NCBI RefSeq assembly: GCF_023502145.1
Contig: NZ_JAMFLI010000010.1
Location: 40,512-104,511, forward strand
Direction: 5' to 3'
DNA from: Craterilacuibacter sp. RT1T
GTDB lineage: Bacteria > Pseudomonadota > Gammaproteobacteria > Burkholderiales > Chromobacteriaceae
DNA: 64,000 nt
In this document: piece after piece, positions 33,989 to 44,086 of the stretch
How positions within the stretch are numbered: position 1 is the first letter of the stretch
How the letters are laid out: each line of letters opens with the position of its first letter
Notes under the pieces: generated by a model
Database searches by the model: none
What the model saw: only the letters and a program-made list of their open reading frames with translations
What the model was told of the DNA's origin: nothing
Translations under genes and position numbers: made by a program

Positions 33989-35127
33989 GCGTTTATCTCC
34001 GCAGCAACACGGCCCAGATAGGCGCGCATCAACGCTACATAAGGGGGGTCCAGCATCAAAAAGGCATCGTGGCCGTGTGCCGACTCGATCTCGGCATAAC
34101 TGACGCGCCGTCCGGCGGCGACCAGCGCCTTGACCGTCTCGCGCGAGCGCTCGGGCGAGAAGCGCCAGTCCGAGGTAAAGCTGGCCACCAGAAAACCGGC
34201 GCTGGCACGCTGCAAGGCCTTGACCAGATCGCCGCCGTATTCACGCGCCGGATCAAAATAATCCAGTGCCTTGGTCATCAGCAAATAGGTATTGGCATCA
34301 AAGCTGTCGGAGAATTTGTCGCCCTGATAGCGCAGATAGGATTCGATCTCGAACTCGACATCGAAGCCGAATTTGTATTCACCCGAGCGCAACATGCGGC
34401 CGAATTTCTCGCCCATGCCGTCATCCGACAGATAAGTGATGTGGCCCAGCATGCGCGCCAGACGCAGACCGCGGCGCGGCAACACGCCCCGGCCGTAAAA
34501 GTTGCCGCCATGAAATTCGGGATCGGTCAGGATGGCCTGACGCGCCACATCATTAAAGGCAATATTCTGCGCCGACAACTTGGGGGCGGAGGCGATCACC
34601 AGCGCATGGGCGATACGCTCGGGGTAACGTATGCTCCAGTCCAGCGCCTGCATGCCGCCCAGACTGCCGCCTATCACGGCCGCCCAGCGCTCGATGCCCA
34701 GCCGGTCGGCCAGCCGCGCCTGCGCGCATACCCAGTCCGCCACCGTCACCATGGGGAAGTCCGCCCCCCAAGGCTCGCCACTGGCCGGATTGATCGAGGA
34801 CGGGCCGGTCGAGCCATGGCAGCCGCCCAGATTATTCACCCCGACCACGAAAAAGCGCTCGGTATCGATGGGCTTGCCCGGCCCTATCATCGAATCCCAC
34901 CAGCCGGCACTCTTATCGGACTCGCTATAACGCCCGGCCACATGATGGTGGCCAGACAAGGCGTGGCAGATCAGGATGGCGTTGCTTTTGGCCGCATTCA
35001 GCGTGCCATAGGTCTCGAATGCCAACTGATAAGCCGGCAGCACGGCGCCGCTGGCCAGCGCAAGCGGGGTATCAAACGCGGCATACTGGGCACTGACGAT
35101 CCCGACAGAAGAGTGAGTGACGGACAT
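33985..35127 (-). CDS. metX: Homoserine O-acyltransferase (MetX family)
   Basis: A 380-aa alpha/beta-hydrolase acyltransferase that activates homoserine in methionine synthesis. The nucleophile Ser lies in [12 protein letters not shown], the Asp and His in the C-terminal part ([13 protein letters not shown]). The oxyanion segment [11 protein letters not shown] is present. In beta-proteobacteria paired with MetW the acyl donor is often succinyl-CoA (MetXS type); the sequence alone does not settle acetyl versus succinyl. A divergent small membrane gene follows at 35248. Confidence 0.93.
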   Translation of the reverse strand: MSVTHSSVGIVSAQYAAFDTPLALASGAVLPAYQLAFETYGTLNAAKSNAILICHALSGHHHVAGRYSESDKSAGWWDSMIGPGKPIDTERFFVVGVNNLGGCHGSTGPSSINPASGEPWGADFPMVTVADWVCAQARLADRLGIERWAAVIGGSLGGMQALDWSIRYPERIAHALVIASAPKLSAQNIAFNDVARQAILTDPEFHGGNFYGRGVLPRRGLRLARMLGHITYLSDDGMGEKFGRMLRSGEYKFGFDVEFEIESYLRYQGDKFSDSFDANTYLLMTKALDYFDPAREYGGDLVKALQRASAGFLVASFTSDWRFSPERSRETVKALVAAGRRVSYAEIESAHGHDAFLMLDPPYVALMRAYLGRVAAEINA

Positions 35128-35247
35128 GGATAATTGCGGCCTCGAAAAAATCGCCAGGTAAACGAGCAGCCATTATATCGTTTGGGCAGACTTGCGTAAG
35201 CGCCAAGTACAAAGCAATAATGAGCCCCCTTATCCCCCGCCCTCGCC

Positions 35248-35430
35248 ATGTTTGGTCGCCTGTTCAAATTCTTCGTACTGTGCTTCGTGCTGTATGCGGC
35301 CTATCGCTGGCTGTTTGACCGCAGCCAAAAGAAGAGCCTGCGCGAATGGGTCATCATCCTCGCGCAAGCCCTGGTCATCAGCTCGGCCATCTTCGGCGTA
35401 CTGTATCTGTTTGGCTGGCATCGCTTATAA
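35248..35430 (+). CDS. Small two-helix membrane protein
   Basis: A 60-aa protein with two hydrophobic helices (FKFFVLCFVLYAAYRWLF and VIILAQALVISSAIFGVLY-type) around a basic loop DRSQKKSLREW. No family is recognised. A heptanucleotide repeat begins 4 bp after its stop. Confidence 0.6.
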   Translation: MFGRLFKFFVLCFVLYAAYRWLFDRSQKKSLREWVIILAQALVISSAIFGVLYLFGWHRL

Positions 35431-35433
35431 GGC

Positions 35434-35486
35434 GGGAGTGGGGAGTGGGGAGTGGGGAGTGGGGAGTGGGGAGTGGGGAGTGGGGA
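35434..35486. repeat. Heptanucleotide tandem repeat (GGGGAGT)n
   Basis: About seven perfect copies of the 7-bp unit lie between the small membrane gene and yhcC. A different heptamer array (GGGACTC)n is at 63942. Such arrays vary in copy number by slippage; a regulatory effect on yhcC is possible but not shown. Confidence 0.9.
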
Positions 35487-35565
35487 ATTCTCGCCCAAGT
35501 CTTTGATCCAGCACAGGGATTCATTCCGCCCCGACTGTTAAACTGCGCGGTTTTTTCCGGCCGCC

Positions 35566-36483
35566 ATGCAACTCGATCACTACGTCCACACCTTCGGCCA
35601 TTATCTCAAGGCACGCTTCGGCGAACGCGTACACAAGCTGTCGCTCGCCGGCGACTTCACCTGCCCTAACCGCGACGGCACACTGGGGCGCGGCGGCTGC
35701 ACCTTTTGCAATGTCAAAAGTTTCGGCCGCGAGGCCGGCATCCTGTCCATCAGCGCGCAGATCGCCCGCGAAAAAGTCCGTACCGACCGTGCACGGCGCT
35801 ATCTGGCCTACTTCCAGGCCTACACCAGCACCTATGCCGAAGTCGAAACCCTGAAAGCGCTCTACGACGAGGCAGCCACCCAGTCCGATATCGTCGGCCT
35901 GTGCGTCGGCACCCGTCCCGATTGTGTACCCGATGCGGCGCTGGACCTGCTGGCCGGCTATCAGGCGCAGGGCATGGAAGTCTGGCTGGAACTAGGCCTG
36001 CAAAGCGCACACGACAAGACGCAGCAAGCCATACGCCGCGGCCATACGCTGGCCGACTACCGCGATGCGGTGGCGCGCGCGCATCAACGCGGGCTCAAGG
36101 TCTGCACCCACCTGATTGCCGGCCTGCCCGGCGAAAGCCATGCCGACATCCATCACACGCTGGCGACCGTACTCGATATCGGCGTCGAAGGCCTCAAGCT
36201 GCACCCGCTGATGATCGTGAAGGGCAGCCGCATGGCGGCGCAATACCAGCGGCGCGAAGTCATGCCGATGACGCTGGACGACTATGCGGCACTGGCGGCC
36301 GAGCTGATTCGTGCGACGCCGGCGCATGTGGTCTATCACCGCGTCTCGGCCACGGCGCAAGCACCGACCCTGATTGCCCCCGACTGGTGCGCACCGCGCT
36401 GGCTGGCCATGCAGACCATCGCCGATAATCTGGCACGCCACGGCGGGCAAGGCAGCGCACTGGGTAAGCCATGGCATGCGTAA
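35566..36483 (+). CDS. yhcC: TIGR01212 family radical SAM protein YhcC
   Basis: A 305-aa radical SAM protein. The cluster Cys residues are in FTCPNRDGTLGRGGCTFCN, with the longer spacing typical of the family (C-x12-C-x2-C). LCVGTRPDCVPD and GLQSAHDKTQQAIRRGH are also diagnostic. It is associated with RNA or electron-transfer roles in other bacteria, but its function is not established. Confidence 0.9.
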   Translation: MQLDHYVHTFGHYLKARFGERVHKLSLAGDFTCPNRDGTLGRGGCTFCNVKSFGREAGILSISAQIAREKVRTDRARRYLAYFQAYTSTYAEVETLKALYDEAATQSDIVGLCVGTRPDCVPDAALDLLAGYQAQGMEVWLELGLQSAHDKTQQAIRRGHTLADYRDAVARAHQRGLKVCTHLIAGLPGESHADIHHTLATVLDIGVEGLKLHPLMIVKGSRMAAQYQRREVMPMTLDDYAALAAELIRATPAHVVYHRVSATAQAPTLIAPDWCAPRWLAMQTIADNLARHGGQGSALGKPWHA

Positions 36484-36548
36484 GCCGGGCTTTACCGACA
36501 GCCTGAGCGACTCTAAGCTAGCATGGTTTTTTATCGACAAAGAGCACC

Positions 36549-37031
36549 ATGGCCAAGGACAAAACCCCGGTGACCCAGGCGGTACGCCTGCTGCGCGAGC
36601 ACGACATCGCCTTTAGCGACCATCTGTATAAATACGAAGAGCGCGGCGGCACGCGCGTGTCGGCGCAAGAGCTAGGCGTGGACGAGCATTGCGTCGTGAA
36701 AACGCTGGTGATGGAAGACGAGCACAAAAAGCCGCTGATCGTGCTGATGCATGGCGACCGCGAAGTGGCGACCGGCCTGCTGGCGCGCGCCATAGGCGTG
36801 AAAAAAGTCATGCCGTGCGACCCGAAAACCGCCGACAAACACAGCGGCTATCAGGTCGGAGGTACCAGCCCCTTCGGGACGCGCCATGCCATGCCGGTTT
36901 ATATGCAGGCCAGCATCGCCGCCTTGCCGCGCATCTATATCAACGGTGGCAAACGCGGCTACCTGATAGGAATAGACCCGGCCGATGTGATCACGGTGTT
37001 GCATGCGACGCTGATCGAGGCCGCCGCCTGA
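36549..37031 (+). CDS. ybaK: Cys-tRNA(Pro)/Cys-tRNA(Cys) deacylase YbaK
   Basis: A 160-aa YbaK/ProX-type editing domain that hydrolyses misacylated Cys-tRNA(Pro). The catalytic Lys lies in CVVKTLVME; the substrate loop GYQVGGTSPFGTRH and IYINGGKRGYLIGI follow. Length is standard. It ends 5 bp before the convergent bcr gene with no terminator between them. Confidence 0.93.
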   Translation: MAKDKTPVTQAVRLLREHDIAFSDHLYKYEERGGTRVSAQELGVDEHCVVKTLVMEDEHKKPLIVLMHGDREVATGLLARAIGVKKVMPCDPKTADKHSGYQVGGTSPFGTRHAMPVYMQASIAALPRIYINGGKRGYLIGIDPADVITVLHATLIEAAA

Positions 37032-37036
37032 AGCGG

Positions 37037-38251
37037 TTAACGCTCAAGACAGGAGGCGCGGCCAACACGCAGCCGGTAGGCGTAACGGAAGGCAAAACCC
37101 AGCGTCAAAAAGGCGGTCATGGTCAGCGCTAGCATCAGCGGGCTACCCCACACCAGGGGGGACACCACGCCGGCGACGATGCTGGCCAGCATGGTCTGGG
37201 TAAAGCCCTGCAAGGACGACACCGTGCCGCGCAGCTCGGGAAACTGGTCCATCAGGGTCAAGGTGATGGAAGGCGACGCCAGCGACATGCCGGTGGTGTA
37301 CAGCATCAGCGGCAGCACGCTTTGCGGCACACCGGCGGGCAGCCACAGGCACACCGCCAGATTGGCGGCGGCGGCGATAAACATCATCCAGTAGGCGATG
37401 GACACCAGTTCGCGCGCGCCGCGCCGCCCGGCCATCTTGCCCGACAAAAAAGCACCCAGCATGATGCCGCCCACCGCCGGGCCGAACATCCACAGAAACT
37501 CATCCGGCCCCAGCCCCAGATGGCGCATTAAAAACACCGGCGCCGACGGGATATACAGGAAGAAACCGGCGAAGTTGCATGACACGGCCGCAGCCAGCAA
37601 CTGGAATTCGCGTTTGCCAAGTACGGTCAGATAAGCCTGCCACATGGTGGAAAAACGCAATGCCTGGCGCTTCTCCGGCGGATGGGTTTCCGGCAGAGCA
37701 AACCAGCTCATGGCAAACAGGCCGAAGCCGATCAGCGCCATAAACACGAAGATAGAACGCCAGCCAAAACCGCCATACAGAAAACCGCCCACCACCGGTG
37801 CAATCGCCGGCGACAGCGAGAACAGCATGGTCACCTGCGACATCAGGCGCTGCGCGGCAGCACCGTCCAGACAATCGCGGATAATCGCCCGCCCCACCAC
37901 CAGCCCGGCCCCGCCACACAAGCCCTGCAAAGCGCGAAACAGCAGCAGCGTGCCCAGATTGGGGGCGAGTGCACAGCCCACCGATGCCACGCCAAACAAT
38001 AACGTCGACACCAGTAAGACGCGGCGCCGCCCCACCGCATCGGAAATGGCGCCGTGCCACAGCATCATAAAGGCGTAACACAGCAGATACACGGTCAGTG
38101 CCTGCTGGATTTCTATCGCATCCACGCCCAGCGCATCACCAATGGCATGCATGGCCGGCAAAAAGGTGTCGATGGAAAACGGGCCGACCGTGGACAAGGC
38201 TGCCAACAAGAAAGCGAGTGCCCCGTGGCGCTTGGTGGCAGATGATGGCAT
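37037..38251 (-). CDS. Bcr/CflA-type MFS drug exporter
   Basis: A 404-aa 12-TM exporter: FSIDTFLPAMHAIGDAL in helix 1, the loop motif GAISDAVGRRRVLL, and GRAIIRDCLDG in helix 5 are typical of the Bcr/CflA branch, which expels bicyclomycin, chloramphenicol or small metabolites. The substrate cannot be read from sequence. Divergent from arsC. Confidence 0.88.
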   Translation of the reverse strand: MPSSATKRHGALAFLLAALSTVGPFSIDTFLPAMHAIGDALGVDAIEIQQALTVYLLCYAFMMLWHGAISDAVGRRRVLLVSTLLFGVASVGCALAPNLGTLLLFRALQGLCGGAGLVVGRAIIRDCLDGAAAQRLMSQVTMLFSLSPAIAPVVGGFLYGGFGWRSIFVFMALIGFGLFAMSWFALPETHPPEKRQALRFSTMWQAYLTVLGKREFQLLAAAVSCNFAGFFLYIPSAPVFLMRHLGLGPDEFLWMFGPAVGGIMLGAFLSGKMAGRRGARELVSIAYWMMFIAAAANLAVCLWLPAGVPQSVLPLMLYTTGMSLASPSITLTLMDQFPELRGTVSSLQGFTQTMLASIVAGVVSPLVWGSPLMLALTMTAFLTLGFAFRYAYRLRVGRASCLER

Positions 38252-38320
38252 GCTGTATTCCGGATAGAGTCACAAACAGGGGGGCGGTGCTTCCGTCACC
38301 CAAGAAACGAAGGAGACGGC

Positions 38321-38674
38321 ATGATCCGCCTTTACCACAATCCGCGCTGTTCCAAGTCACGCGAGGCACTGCAGCTGTTACAGGATGCAGGTGCTCAAAT
38401 CGAAGTCATCGAATATCTGAAGCAAACACCCAGCATCGAAGAGCTGGAGCACTTGCTGAACTTGCTGGAGCTGGAACCGCGCCAGCTGATGCGCCGGCAT
38501 GAAGAGGAATACCAGATGCTGTATCTGGACGATATTGCGCTGGAGCGCCAGCAACTGATCGCCGCCATGCACGACAACCCGATTCTGATCGAGCGCCCCA
38601 TCGCACAGCGCGGCGCACGCGCCGTCATCGGGCGCCCACCACAGAATGTACTGGACCTGCTCAGCCAGCCTTGA
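38321..38674 (+). CDS. arsC: Arsenate reductase (glutaredoxin-coupled) ArsC family
   Basis: A 117-aa thioredoxin-fold protein with the catalytic Cys10 in YHNPRCSKSREAL and the arsenate-binding Arg region LIERPIAQRGARAVIGRPP. GAAGGAGACGGC provides a strong ribosome-binding site. No arsenical pump or ArsR gene is nearby, so it may belong to the YfgD-type housekeeping branch. Confidence 0.9.
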   Translation: MIRLYHNPRCSKSREALQLLQDAGAQIEVIEYLKQTPSIEELEHLLNLLELEPRQLMRRHEEEYQMLYLDDIALERQQLIAAMHDNPILIERPIAQRGARAVIGRPPQNVLDLLSQP

Positions 38675-38682
38675 TACAAAAC

Positions 38683-38713
38683 GGGCAGCGCCCCCAAACC
38701 GGAGGCGCTGCCC
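38683..38713. terminator. Hairpin between convergent arsC and mrcA
   Basis: GGGCAGCGCC (38683-38692) pairs perfectly with GGCGCTGCCC (38704-38713) around an 11-base loop. There is no long T-run on either side, so it may terminate weakly in both directions or stabilise the mRNA ends. Confidence 0.5.
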
Positions 38714-38719
38714 ATACAC

Positions 38720-41086
38720 TCAGAACAGCAATTCCTTCACATTTTCCACCGCATCCTGCGCCGCATCCGGCGGCGCCACCGGCACCGCCGCCTCCTCTTC
38801 GGCAGGCTTGGCCGCTCCCGGCACCGAGCCGCGATTATTGATCTGCAGTTCGGGATTGGTGCGCTGGAACTCTTCCATATAATACTCGTCGCCTCCGCGC
38901 AGACCGGCGCCAGGCCTCACCACAATACCCTCGGGCGGTGGCAGCTCGACCTCAGGCTGGCCCTTGAGCGCATTGGCCATATAGTTGGTCCAGATCGGCA
39001 AGGCCGCCGTCCCGCCATAACCGAAGCGCCCCAGACTGCGCGGCTGGTCATAGCCCACCCAGGTTACCGCTACCAGGTTCGGGCTAAAGCCGGCAAACCA
39101 GGCATCGCGGAAATCATTGGTGGTACCGGTTTTCCCGGCAAGGTCAGAACGCCCCAGACTCATGGCACGATTGGCAGTACCAAAGCGGATTACATCGCGC
39201 AGCAAACTGCTGGTAATAAAGGCATTGCGCGGATCAATGACCTGAGTCGCGCCCTGCCCTGCGACCGCCGGTGCGGTACGCGCAATCACGCGGCCATTCA
39301 GATCTTCGATACGGTCGATGAAATAGGCGCGGGTACGATAGCCGCCATTGGCAAACACCGAGTAGCCCTCGGCCATCTGCAAAGGCGTTACCAGACCGGC
39401 ACCCAGCGCCATGGTCAGATAGGCAGGGTTATTCTTGGCCGAAAAACCGAAACGCTGTGCATATTGCTGGCCGTAGTCGGTGCCGATCGCCTGCAGGATG
39501 CGGATGGACACCATATTTTTGGACAAGGCCAAAGCGCGGCGCATCGAAATCAGACCGGCGTAACGGTTATCGTCGTTCTTGGGCTCCCAGCGCTGACCAC
39601 CGATACTGGCCGGGTCTATTGACAAGGGGGCATCGTTAATCAGCGTTGACGCAGTAAAACCGCGATCCAGACCGGCCGAATAGACAAAAGGCTTGAAGGT
39701 CGAACCCGGCTGACGCCAGGCCTGCGTCACATGGTTAAAGCTGCGGCGATTGAAGTCAAAGCCCCCAACCAGCGACTTGATCGCACCGGTACGCGGATCC
39801 ATCGAAACAAAGGCACCCTCCACCTCGGGCATCTGAGCGATTTCCCAATAACCTTTCGGGTTGGGCTGGATACGCACCACGGCTCCCGGCCGGATCTGCT
39901 GTGCCGGCGTCAGCTTGCTGGACAGGGCGCGGCGGGCAAACGACAAGCCCGGCCCTTTGACGGTGGCAAAGCGACTGCCACGCAAGTAAACCTTCACTTC
40001 CGATGGCGAGGCGGACAACACCACCCCCGGCTCCAGCTCGCCACTGTCGCGAATCGACGACAATGCCTCATCCAGTGCCTCGTCCCGGTCTTCGCTTATC
40101 GCCCCCAGGTCGACAAACGACTCCGGCCCGCGATAGCCCAGACGCCTGTCGTAATCCATCAAGCCGGCACGCAAAGAATCAAAAGCCCAACGCTGGTTGC
40201 GGCTATCGATGGTGGTGTAGACGCGGAAGCCTTCGGTATAGGCCGCATCCTTATACTTCTGGTACATATCCTGACGTACCATTTCCGCCACAAATTGTGC
40301 CGGCACGCCGGTGTCACGCGCAGGCTTGGCCAAGCCCAGCGGCTCGGCCTTGGCCGCTTCCAGCTGGGCGGTCGAGATGTGGCCTAGCTCGTGCATGCGG
40401 CGCAACACATACAGCTGGCGCAAGCGGGCACGCTCGGGATTGGCAACCGGGTTGTAGGAAGAAGGTGCCTTGGGCAAGCCGGCCAGCATGGCGAACTGCG
40501 CCACGCTTAACTCATTCAACGGCTTGCCGAAATAGGCTTGCGAGGCCGCCGAGAAACCGTAGGCACGCTGCCCAAGATAGATCTGGTTCAGATACAGCTC
40601 GAGAATCTGATCCTTGGACAGGGTATGTTCAATCTTGAATGCCAGCAGTGCTTCATTAAACTTCCGACTAAAAGTCTTTTCACTCGATAGAAAGAAGTTT
40701 TTAGCCACTTGCATGGTAATGGTGCTTGCACCGGATCGCGTATGCCCAGATACTATATTTCCTAGCGCAGCCCTAAGAACACCGACATAATCTACGCCGC
40801 CATGCTGGTAAAAACGCTCATCCTCAGCGGATAGCAGTGCCTGACGCATCAGCGGCGGAACATCGTGAATACGGGAGAACGAACGGCGTTCTTCACCGAA
40901 CTCACCAATCAGCGCACCGTCGGCGGCATAGACGCGCAGCGGGATCTTGGGGCGGTAATCGGTCAGGATGTCCAGACTGGGCAAACGCGGCCAGGTGACA
41001 AGAATGGCAACAGCCAGCACACCGACCGCAAGAGTCGTGATACCGAGTATGGAGCCCAGCACAAGCTTCAGGATTCGCAGCAACAT
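38720..41086 (-). CDS. mrcA: Penicillin-binding protein 1A
   Basis: A 788-aa bifunctional peptidoglycan synthase. An N-terminal membrane anchor (residues 5-30) is followed by a GT51 glycosyltransferase domain (EDERFYQHGGVDYVGVLRA with the catalytic Glu, KNFFLSSEKTFSRKFNEAL), an OB-like insert, and a transpeptidase domain with Ser462 in STFKPF, SKNMVS and KTGTT. The tail is Pro-rich. Divergent from pilM, as in many beta- and gammaproteobacteria. Confidence 0.95.
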   Translation of the reverse strand: MLLRILKLVLGSILGITTLAVGVLAVAILVTWPRLPSLDILTDYRPKIPLRVYAADGALIGEFGEERRSFSRIHDVPPLMRQALLSAEDERFYQHGGVDYVGVLRAALGNIVSGHTRSGASTITMQVAKNFFLSSEKTFSRKFNEALLAFKIEHTLSKDQILELYLNQIYLGQRAYGFSAASQAYFGKPLNELSVAQFAMLAGLPKAPSSYNPVANPERARLRQLYVLRRMHELGHISTAQLEAAKAEPLGLAKPARDTGVPAQFVAEMVRQDMYQKYKDAAYTEGFRVYTTIDSRNQRWAFDSLRAGLMDYDRRLGYRGPESFVDLGAISEDRDEALDEALSSIRDSGELEPGVVLSASPSEVKVYLRGSRFATVKGPGLSFARRALSSKLTPAQQIRPGAVVRIQPNPKGYWEIAQMPEVEGAFVSMDPRTGAIKSLVGGFDFNRRSFNHVTQAWRQPGSTFKPFVYSAGLDRGFTASTLINDAPLSIDPASIGGQRWEPKNDDNRYAGLISMRRALALSKNMVSIRILQAIGTDYGQQYAQRFGFSAKNNPAYLTMALGAGLVTPLQMAEGYSVFANGGYRTRAYFIDRIEDLNGRVIARTAPAVAGQGATQVIDPRNAFITSSLLRDVIRFGTANRAMSLGRSDLAGKTGTTNDFRDAWFAGFSPNLVAVTWVGYDQPRSLGRFGYGGTAALPIWTNYMANALKGQPEVELPPPEGIVVRPGAGLRGGDEYYMEEFQRTNPELQINNRGSVPGAAKPAEEEAAVPVAPPDAAQDAVENVKELLF

Positions 41087-41224
41087 AATGGTTCGAAAGA
41101 AAAATCGAGCCCTGATTATACCGTTTTACCCGGAAGCGCTGGCAAAGTTCCGCATTAAGAATAATTGGTCATTATTAAAGGGAGGCGGCTACTTTCCATA
41201 CCTAAGGAAAGAGCCGGTAACGAC

Positions 41225-42340
41225 ATGCTGGGTGGCAAACTGGAATTACCCAAATCCTTGAGCAGTCTGTTAGCGGGACGTCGCCAGGCTGCAGACAGCC
41301 TGATCGGACTGGATATCAGTTCAAGTGCTATCAAGATGGTCGAAATCGGCCACCAAGGCAAAAACCTCCTGCTTGAGCGCTACGTCATTGAGCCCCTGCC
41401 CAAGGATGCAATGAACGAAGGCAATATCAACGACATCGAAGCGGTCGCTGACGCTCTGCGCCGTGCACGCGCCCGACTGGGCAGCCACTGCAGCCGGGTG
41501 GCCATGGCTCTGCCTACGACCATGGCCATTTACAAAAAAATACTGGTGCCGGCCGGTCAGGACAAAACGGATCTGGAATTTCAGGTCGAAAACGAAGCCA
41601 GCCAGTACATTCCCTTCCCGCTGGATGAGGTCAATCTCGACTTTCAGGTGCTAGGGCCTGCACCAACCCATGCCGACGATCTGGAGATTTTGATCTGCGC
41701 CTCGCGCAAGGAAAAGGTCGAAGAGCGTCTGGCCATCGGGGAAATGGCCGGGCTCACGACGGCGATTATGGATGTCGAAGCCTTTGCCATGCTGACCGCG
41801 TTCGAGCAGCTGCAAATGCAGCTGCCTGATCAGGGCTTCAACCAAACCTTTGCCCTGTTTGATATCGGTGCCACCAAGATCCACTGCTCGGTGATCCGCA
41901 ACGGCCAACAATTGTATTACCGTGAACAGGCATTCGGCGGCGCCCAACTGACACGCGAAATCCAGCGCCGCTACGGCATGACCCATGAAGAGGCGGAAAA
42001 AGGCAAACGCAGCATGCTCTTGCCCGAGGGCTATGAATCCGAATTGCTACAGCCCTTTGTCGACTCTTTATCACAAGAGATCCAGCGCGCACTGCAATTC
42101 TTCTACACCACGGTCAGTGTGTCGCAATATCTGCGCGTCGACTACATCCTGCTCGCCGGTGGCAGCAGCATGCTGCTAGGTCTGGATGACGCCGTGGCGC
42201 TACGCACCCAGATCAGCACCATGATCGCCAACCCGTTCACGACCATGACTCAGGCTCCCGGCATTCCGATTAAAGATCTGCTACTGGATGCACCTGCCCT
42301 GCTGGTTGCCTGTGGCCTTGCACTAAGGAAATTCGACTGA
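41225..42340 (+). CDS. pilM: Type IV pilus inner-membrane platform protein PilM
   Basis: A 371-aa actin-like ATPase-fold protein of the cytoplasmic ring that binds the PilN N-terminus. LIGLDISSSAIKMVEI and ALFDIGATKIHCSVI are the phosphate loops; LLAGGSSMLLGLDD is the adenosine motif. ATG 41225 is preferred; the frame extends to a TTG at 41165 without support. First gene of pilMNOPQ; the end overlaps pilN by one base. Confidence 0.94.
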   Translation: MLGGKLELPKSLSSLLAGRRQAADSLIGLDISSSAIKMVEIGHQGKNLLLERYVIEPLPKDAMNEGNINDIEAVADALRRARARLGSHCSRVAMALPTTMAIYKKILVPAGQDKTDLEFQVENEASQYIPFPLDEVNLDFQVLGPAPTHADDLEILICASRKEKVEERLAIGEMAGLTTAIMDVEAFAMLTAFEQLQMQLPDQGFNQTFALFDIGATKIHCSVIRNGQQLYYREQAFGGAQLTREIQRRYGMTHEEAEKGKRSMLLPEGYESELLQPFVDSLSQEIQRALQFFYTTVSVSQYLRVDYILLAGGSSMLLGLDDAVALRTQISTMIANPFTTMTQAPGIPIKDLLLDAPALLVACGLALRKFD

Positions 42341-42918
42341 TGATACGCATCAACCTGCTCCCCTATCGGGAAATGCGGCGCGCGGATCACAGACGCCGCT
42401 TCCAGAACATGCTGGCACTAGCCATTGCCGCCAGCGCTTTGCTGCTGGCCGCCGGCTATGCCCTGCAAAGCCATGCACTGGACAAGCAATTGTCCCGTAA
42501 CCAGCAACTGGACAGTGCCATTGCCGAGCTGAGCGTCAAGCTGGGCAAGATCACTGAATTGCGCCAACAGCGCGCCGCTTTGCTGGCGCGCAAAGATCAG
42601 GCCGCCCAACTGCAAAATGGCCGCGCGCAGGCAGTGCGCCTGTTTGATGACCTGATCCGCTTTATGCCGGAGGGGGTTTATCTCAAAGACTTCAAACAAG
42701 TCGGCAACACCATCACCCTGTCCGGCTACGCCCAGTCCGGCGCTCGTGTTTCCAACTATATGGGGACTTTATCCGAGTCCGGCCTGTTCATAAATCCGGT
42801 ACTGATCGAAGTGAAAGCCGCAGCACTTGGCAATCTGCGCGCCAGCGAATTCAGCCTGACGATGGCACTACAAACGCAAAGCGAGCAAGAAGCACCCAAG
42901 ACAGGAGCGCCGCAGTGA
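42340..42918 (+). CDS. pilN: Type IV pilus alignment protein PilN
   Basis: A 192-aa bitopic protein starting MIRINLLPYRE, the motif inserted into the PilM groove. One TM helix (about 27-47), a coiled-coil (49-90) and a periplasmic ferredoxin-like domain follow. It overlaps pilO by ATGA-type coupling. With PilO and PilP it links the platform to the secretin. Confidence 0.94.
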   Translation: MIRINLLPYREMRRADHRRRFQNMLALAIAASALLLAAGYALQSHALDKQLSRNQQLDSAIAELSVKLGKITELRQQRAALLARKDQAAQLQNGRAQAVRLFDDLIRFMPEGVYLKDFKQVGNTITLSGYAQSGARVSNYMGTLSESGLFINPVLIEVKAAALGNLRASEFSLTMALQTQSEQEAPKTGAPQ

Positions 42919-43553
42919 ACCTGAATATCAATCTGAACGAGCTGCGCAATCTCGACTTCAACGACATCCAGAACTGGCCGCTACGCTCCCAGCTGATCAC
43001 GCTGGGCGTCATGGCCCTGTTTATCCTGCTGGCTGGCTATTTTGTCGTTCTGGGCCCGCAGCGCGATGAAATTGCCGCCGCCGAAGCACGCGAAGCCGAG
43101 CTGAAAACCCAATATATCGACCAACGCCGCCAGCTGGCCAATCAGGAAGCACTGCAAGCACAGCTTAAAGAGATAGAAAAAAGCTTTGGCAGCCTGATCC
43201 GCCAACTGCCAACCAAGGCGGAAATGGCCTCGGTGCTGGCAGAAATCAACCAAGCCGGCGTGGGCCGCGGCCTGCAATTCGAACTATTCCGCCCGGGACA
43301 GGAAATCCGCGGCGCCGAACTGGCCGAGCTACCGATCGAACTGCGCCTAAACGGTACTTACAATGATCTGGCCACTTTTGTGTCGGATGTTGCCCGGATG
43401 TCGCGCATTGTCACCATCGGCGATATTTCGCTCACCCCGGCTGCCGGCAAAGATGGCCGCCTCACCCTGCAGGCAACGGCCAAGACCTACCGCACGCTGG
43501 AGCCCGCCGAACGCGCGGCAGCAGCAAGCAGCGCCAAGGAGAAGGGAAAGTGA
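42915..43553 (+). CDS. pilO: Type IV pilus alignment protein PilO
   Basis: A 212-aa bitopic protein: cytoplasmic NLNELRNLDFNDIQNWP, one TM (about 30-50), coiled-coil from 60 to 100 and a periplasmic domain with LPTKAEMASVLAEINQAG and GTYNDLATFVSDVARM. It forms heterodimers with PilN. It starts with GTG in the overlap with pilN. Confidence 0.93.
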   Translation: MNLNINLNELRNLDFNDIQNWPLRSQLITLGVMALFILLAGYFVVLGPQRDEIAAAEAREAELKTQYIDQRRQLANQEALQAQLKEIEKSFGSLIRQLPTKAEMASVLAEINQAGVGRGLQFELFRPGQEIRGAELAELPIELRLNGTYNDLATFVSDVARMSRIVTIGDISLTPAAGKDGRLTLQATAKTYRTLEPAERAAAASSAKEKGK

Positions 43554-44086
43554 GCACATCCATGAAAACCATACTTTCCCGGCTGTTATGGCCACTATTG
43601 CTGGCCGGCTGCACCAGCGCATCCGACGATATCGATAGCTGGATGCAACAGCAAGGACACGGTTTGGTCGGCAAGGTTGAACCGATTCCGCAACTCAATG
43701 CCGTAGCGACCACGATTGACTACACCGGTTTCGGTCTGCTATCGCCATTTGACGCAAACAGATTCAAGACGGCAGGTAGCCAGAACAGCGCTAATGCACC
43801 CGACTTCAAACGCCCGCGCGATCCGCTGGAGAAGTATGGTCTGGAACAGCTGAAAATGGTTGGCAGCTTGCAGATCAAGGGCGTACGCCACGGCCTGATC
43901 CAGACACCGGATGGCATGGTGTATCCGGTACGGGCCGGCAGCTTTATCGGCACCAATTACGGCAGGGTGACGGCGGTACTCGATGCACAGATCAAGCTGG
44001 TCGAGACGGTAGAAGAAAGCAACGGCGAGTGGGTCAAACGCGAAACAGATATTCTGCTGGCAGATGAACAAGGGCAAAGCAAATGA
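43550..44086 (+). CDS. pilP: Type IV pilus lipoprotein PilP
   Basis: A 178-aa lipoprotein; signal sequence with lipobox LLAGC (Cys near residue 21). The C-terminal HR-domain-like fold (LKMVGSLQIKGVRHGLIQTPDG and VRAGSFIGTNYGRVT) binds PilQ. The GTG at 43550 overlaps the pilO stop; ATG 43562 is an alternative start. It couples PilNO to the outer-membrane secretin. Confidence 0.93.
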   Translation: MSTSMKTILSRLLWPLLLAGCTSASDDIDSWMQQQGHGLVGKVEPIPQLNAVATTIDYTGFGLLSPFDANRFKTAGSQNSANAPDFKRPRDPLEKYGLEQLKMVGSLQIKGVRHGLIQTPDGMVYPVRAGSFIGTNYGRVTAVLDAQIKLVETVEESNGEWVKRETDILLADEQGQSK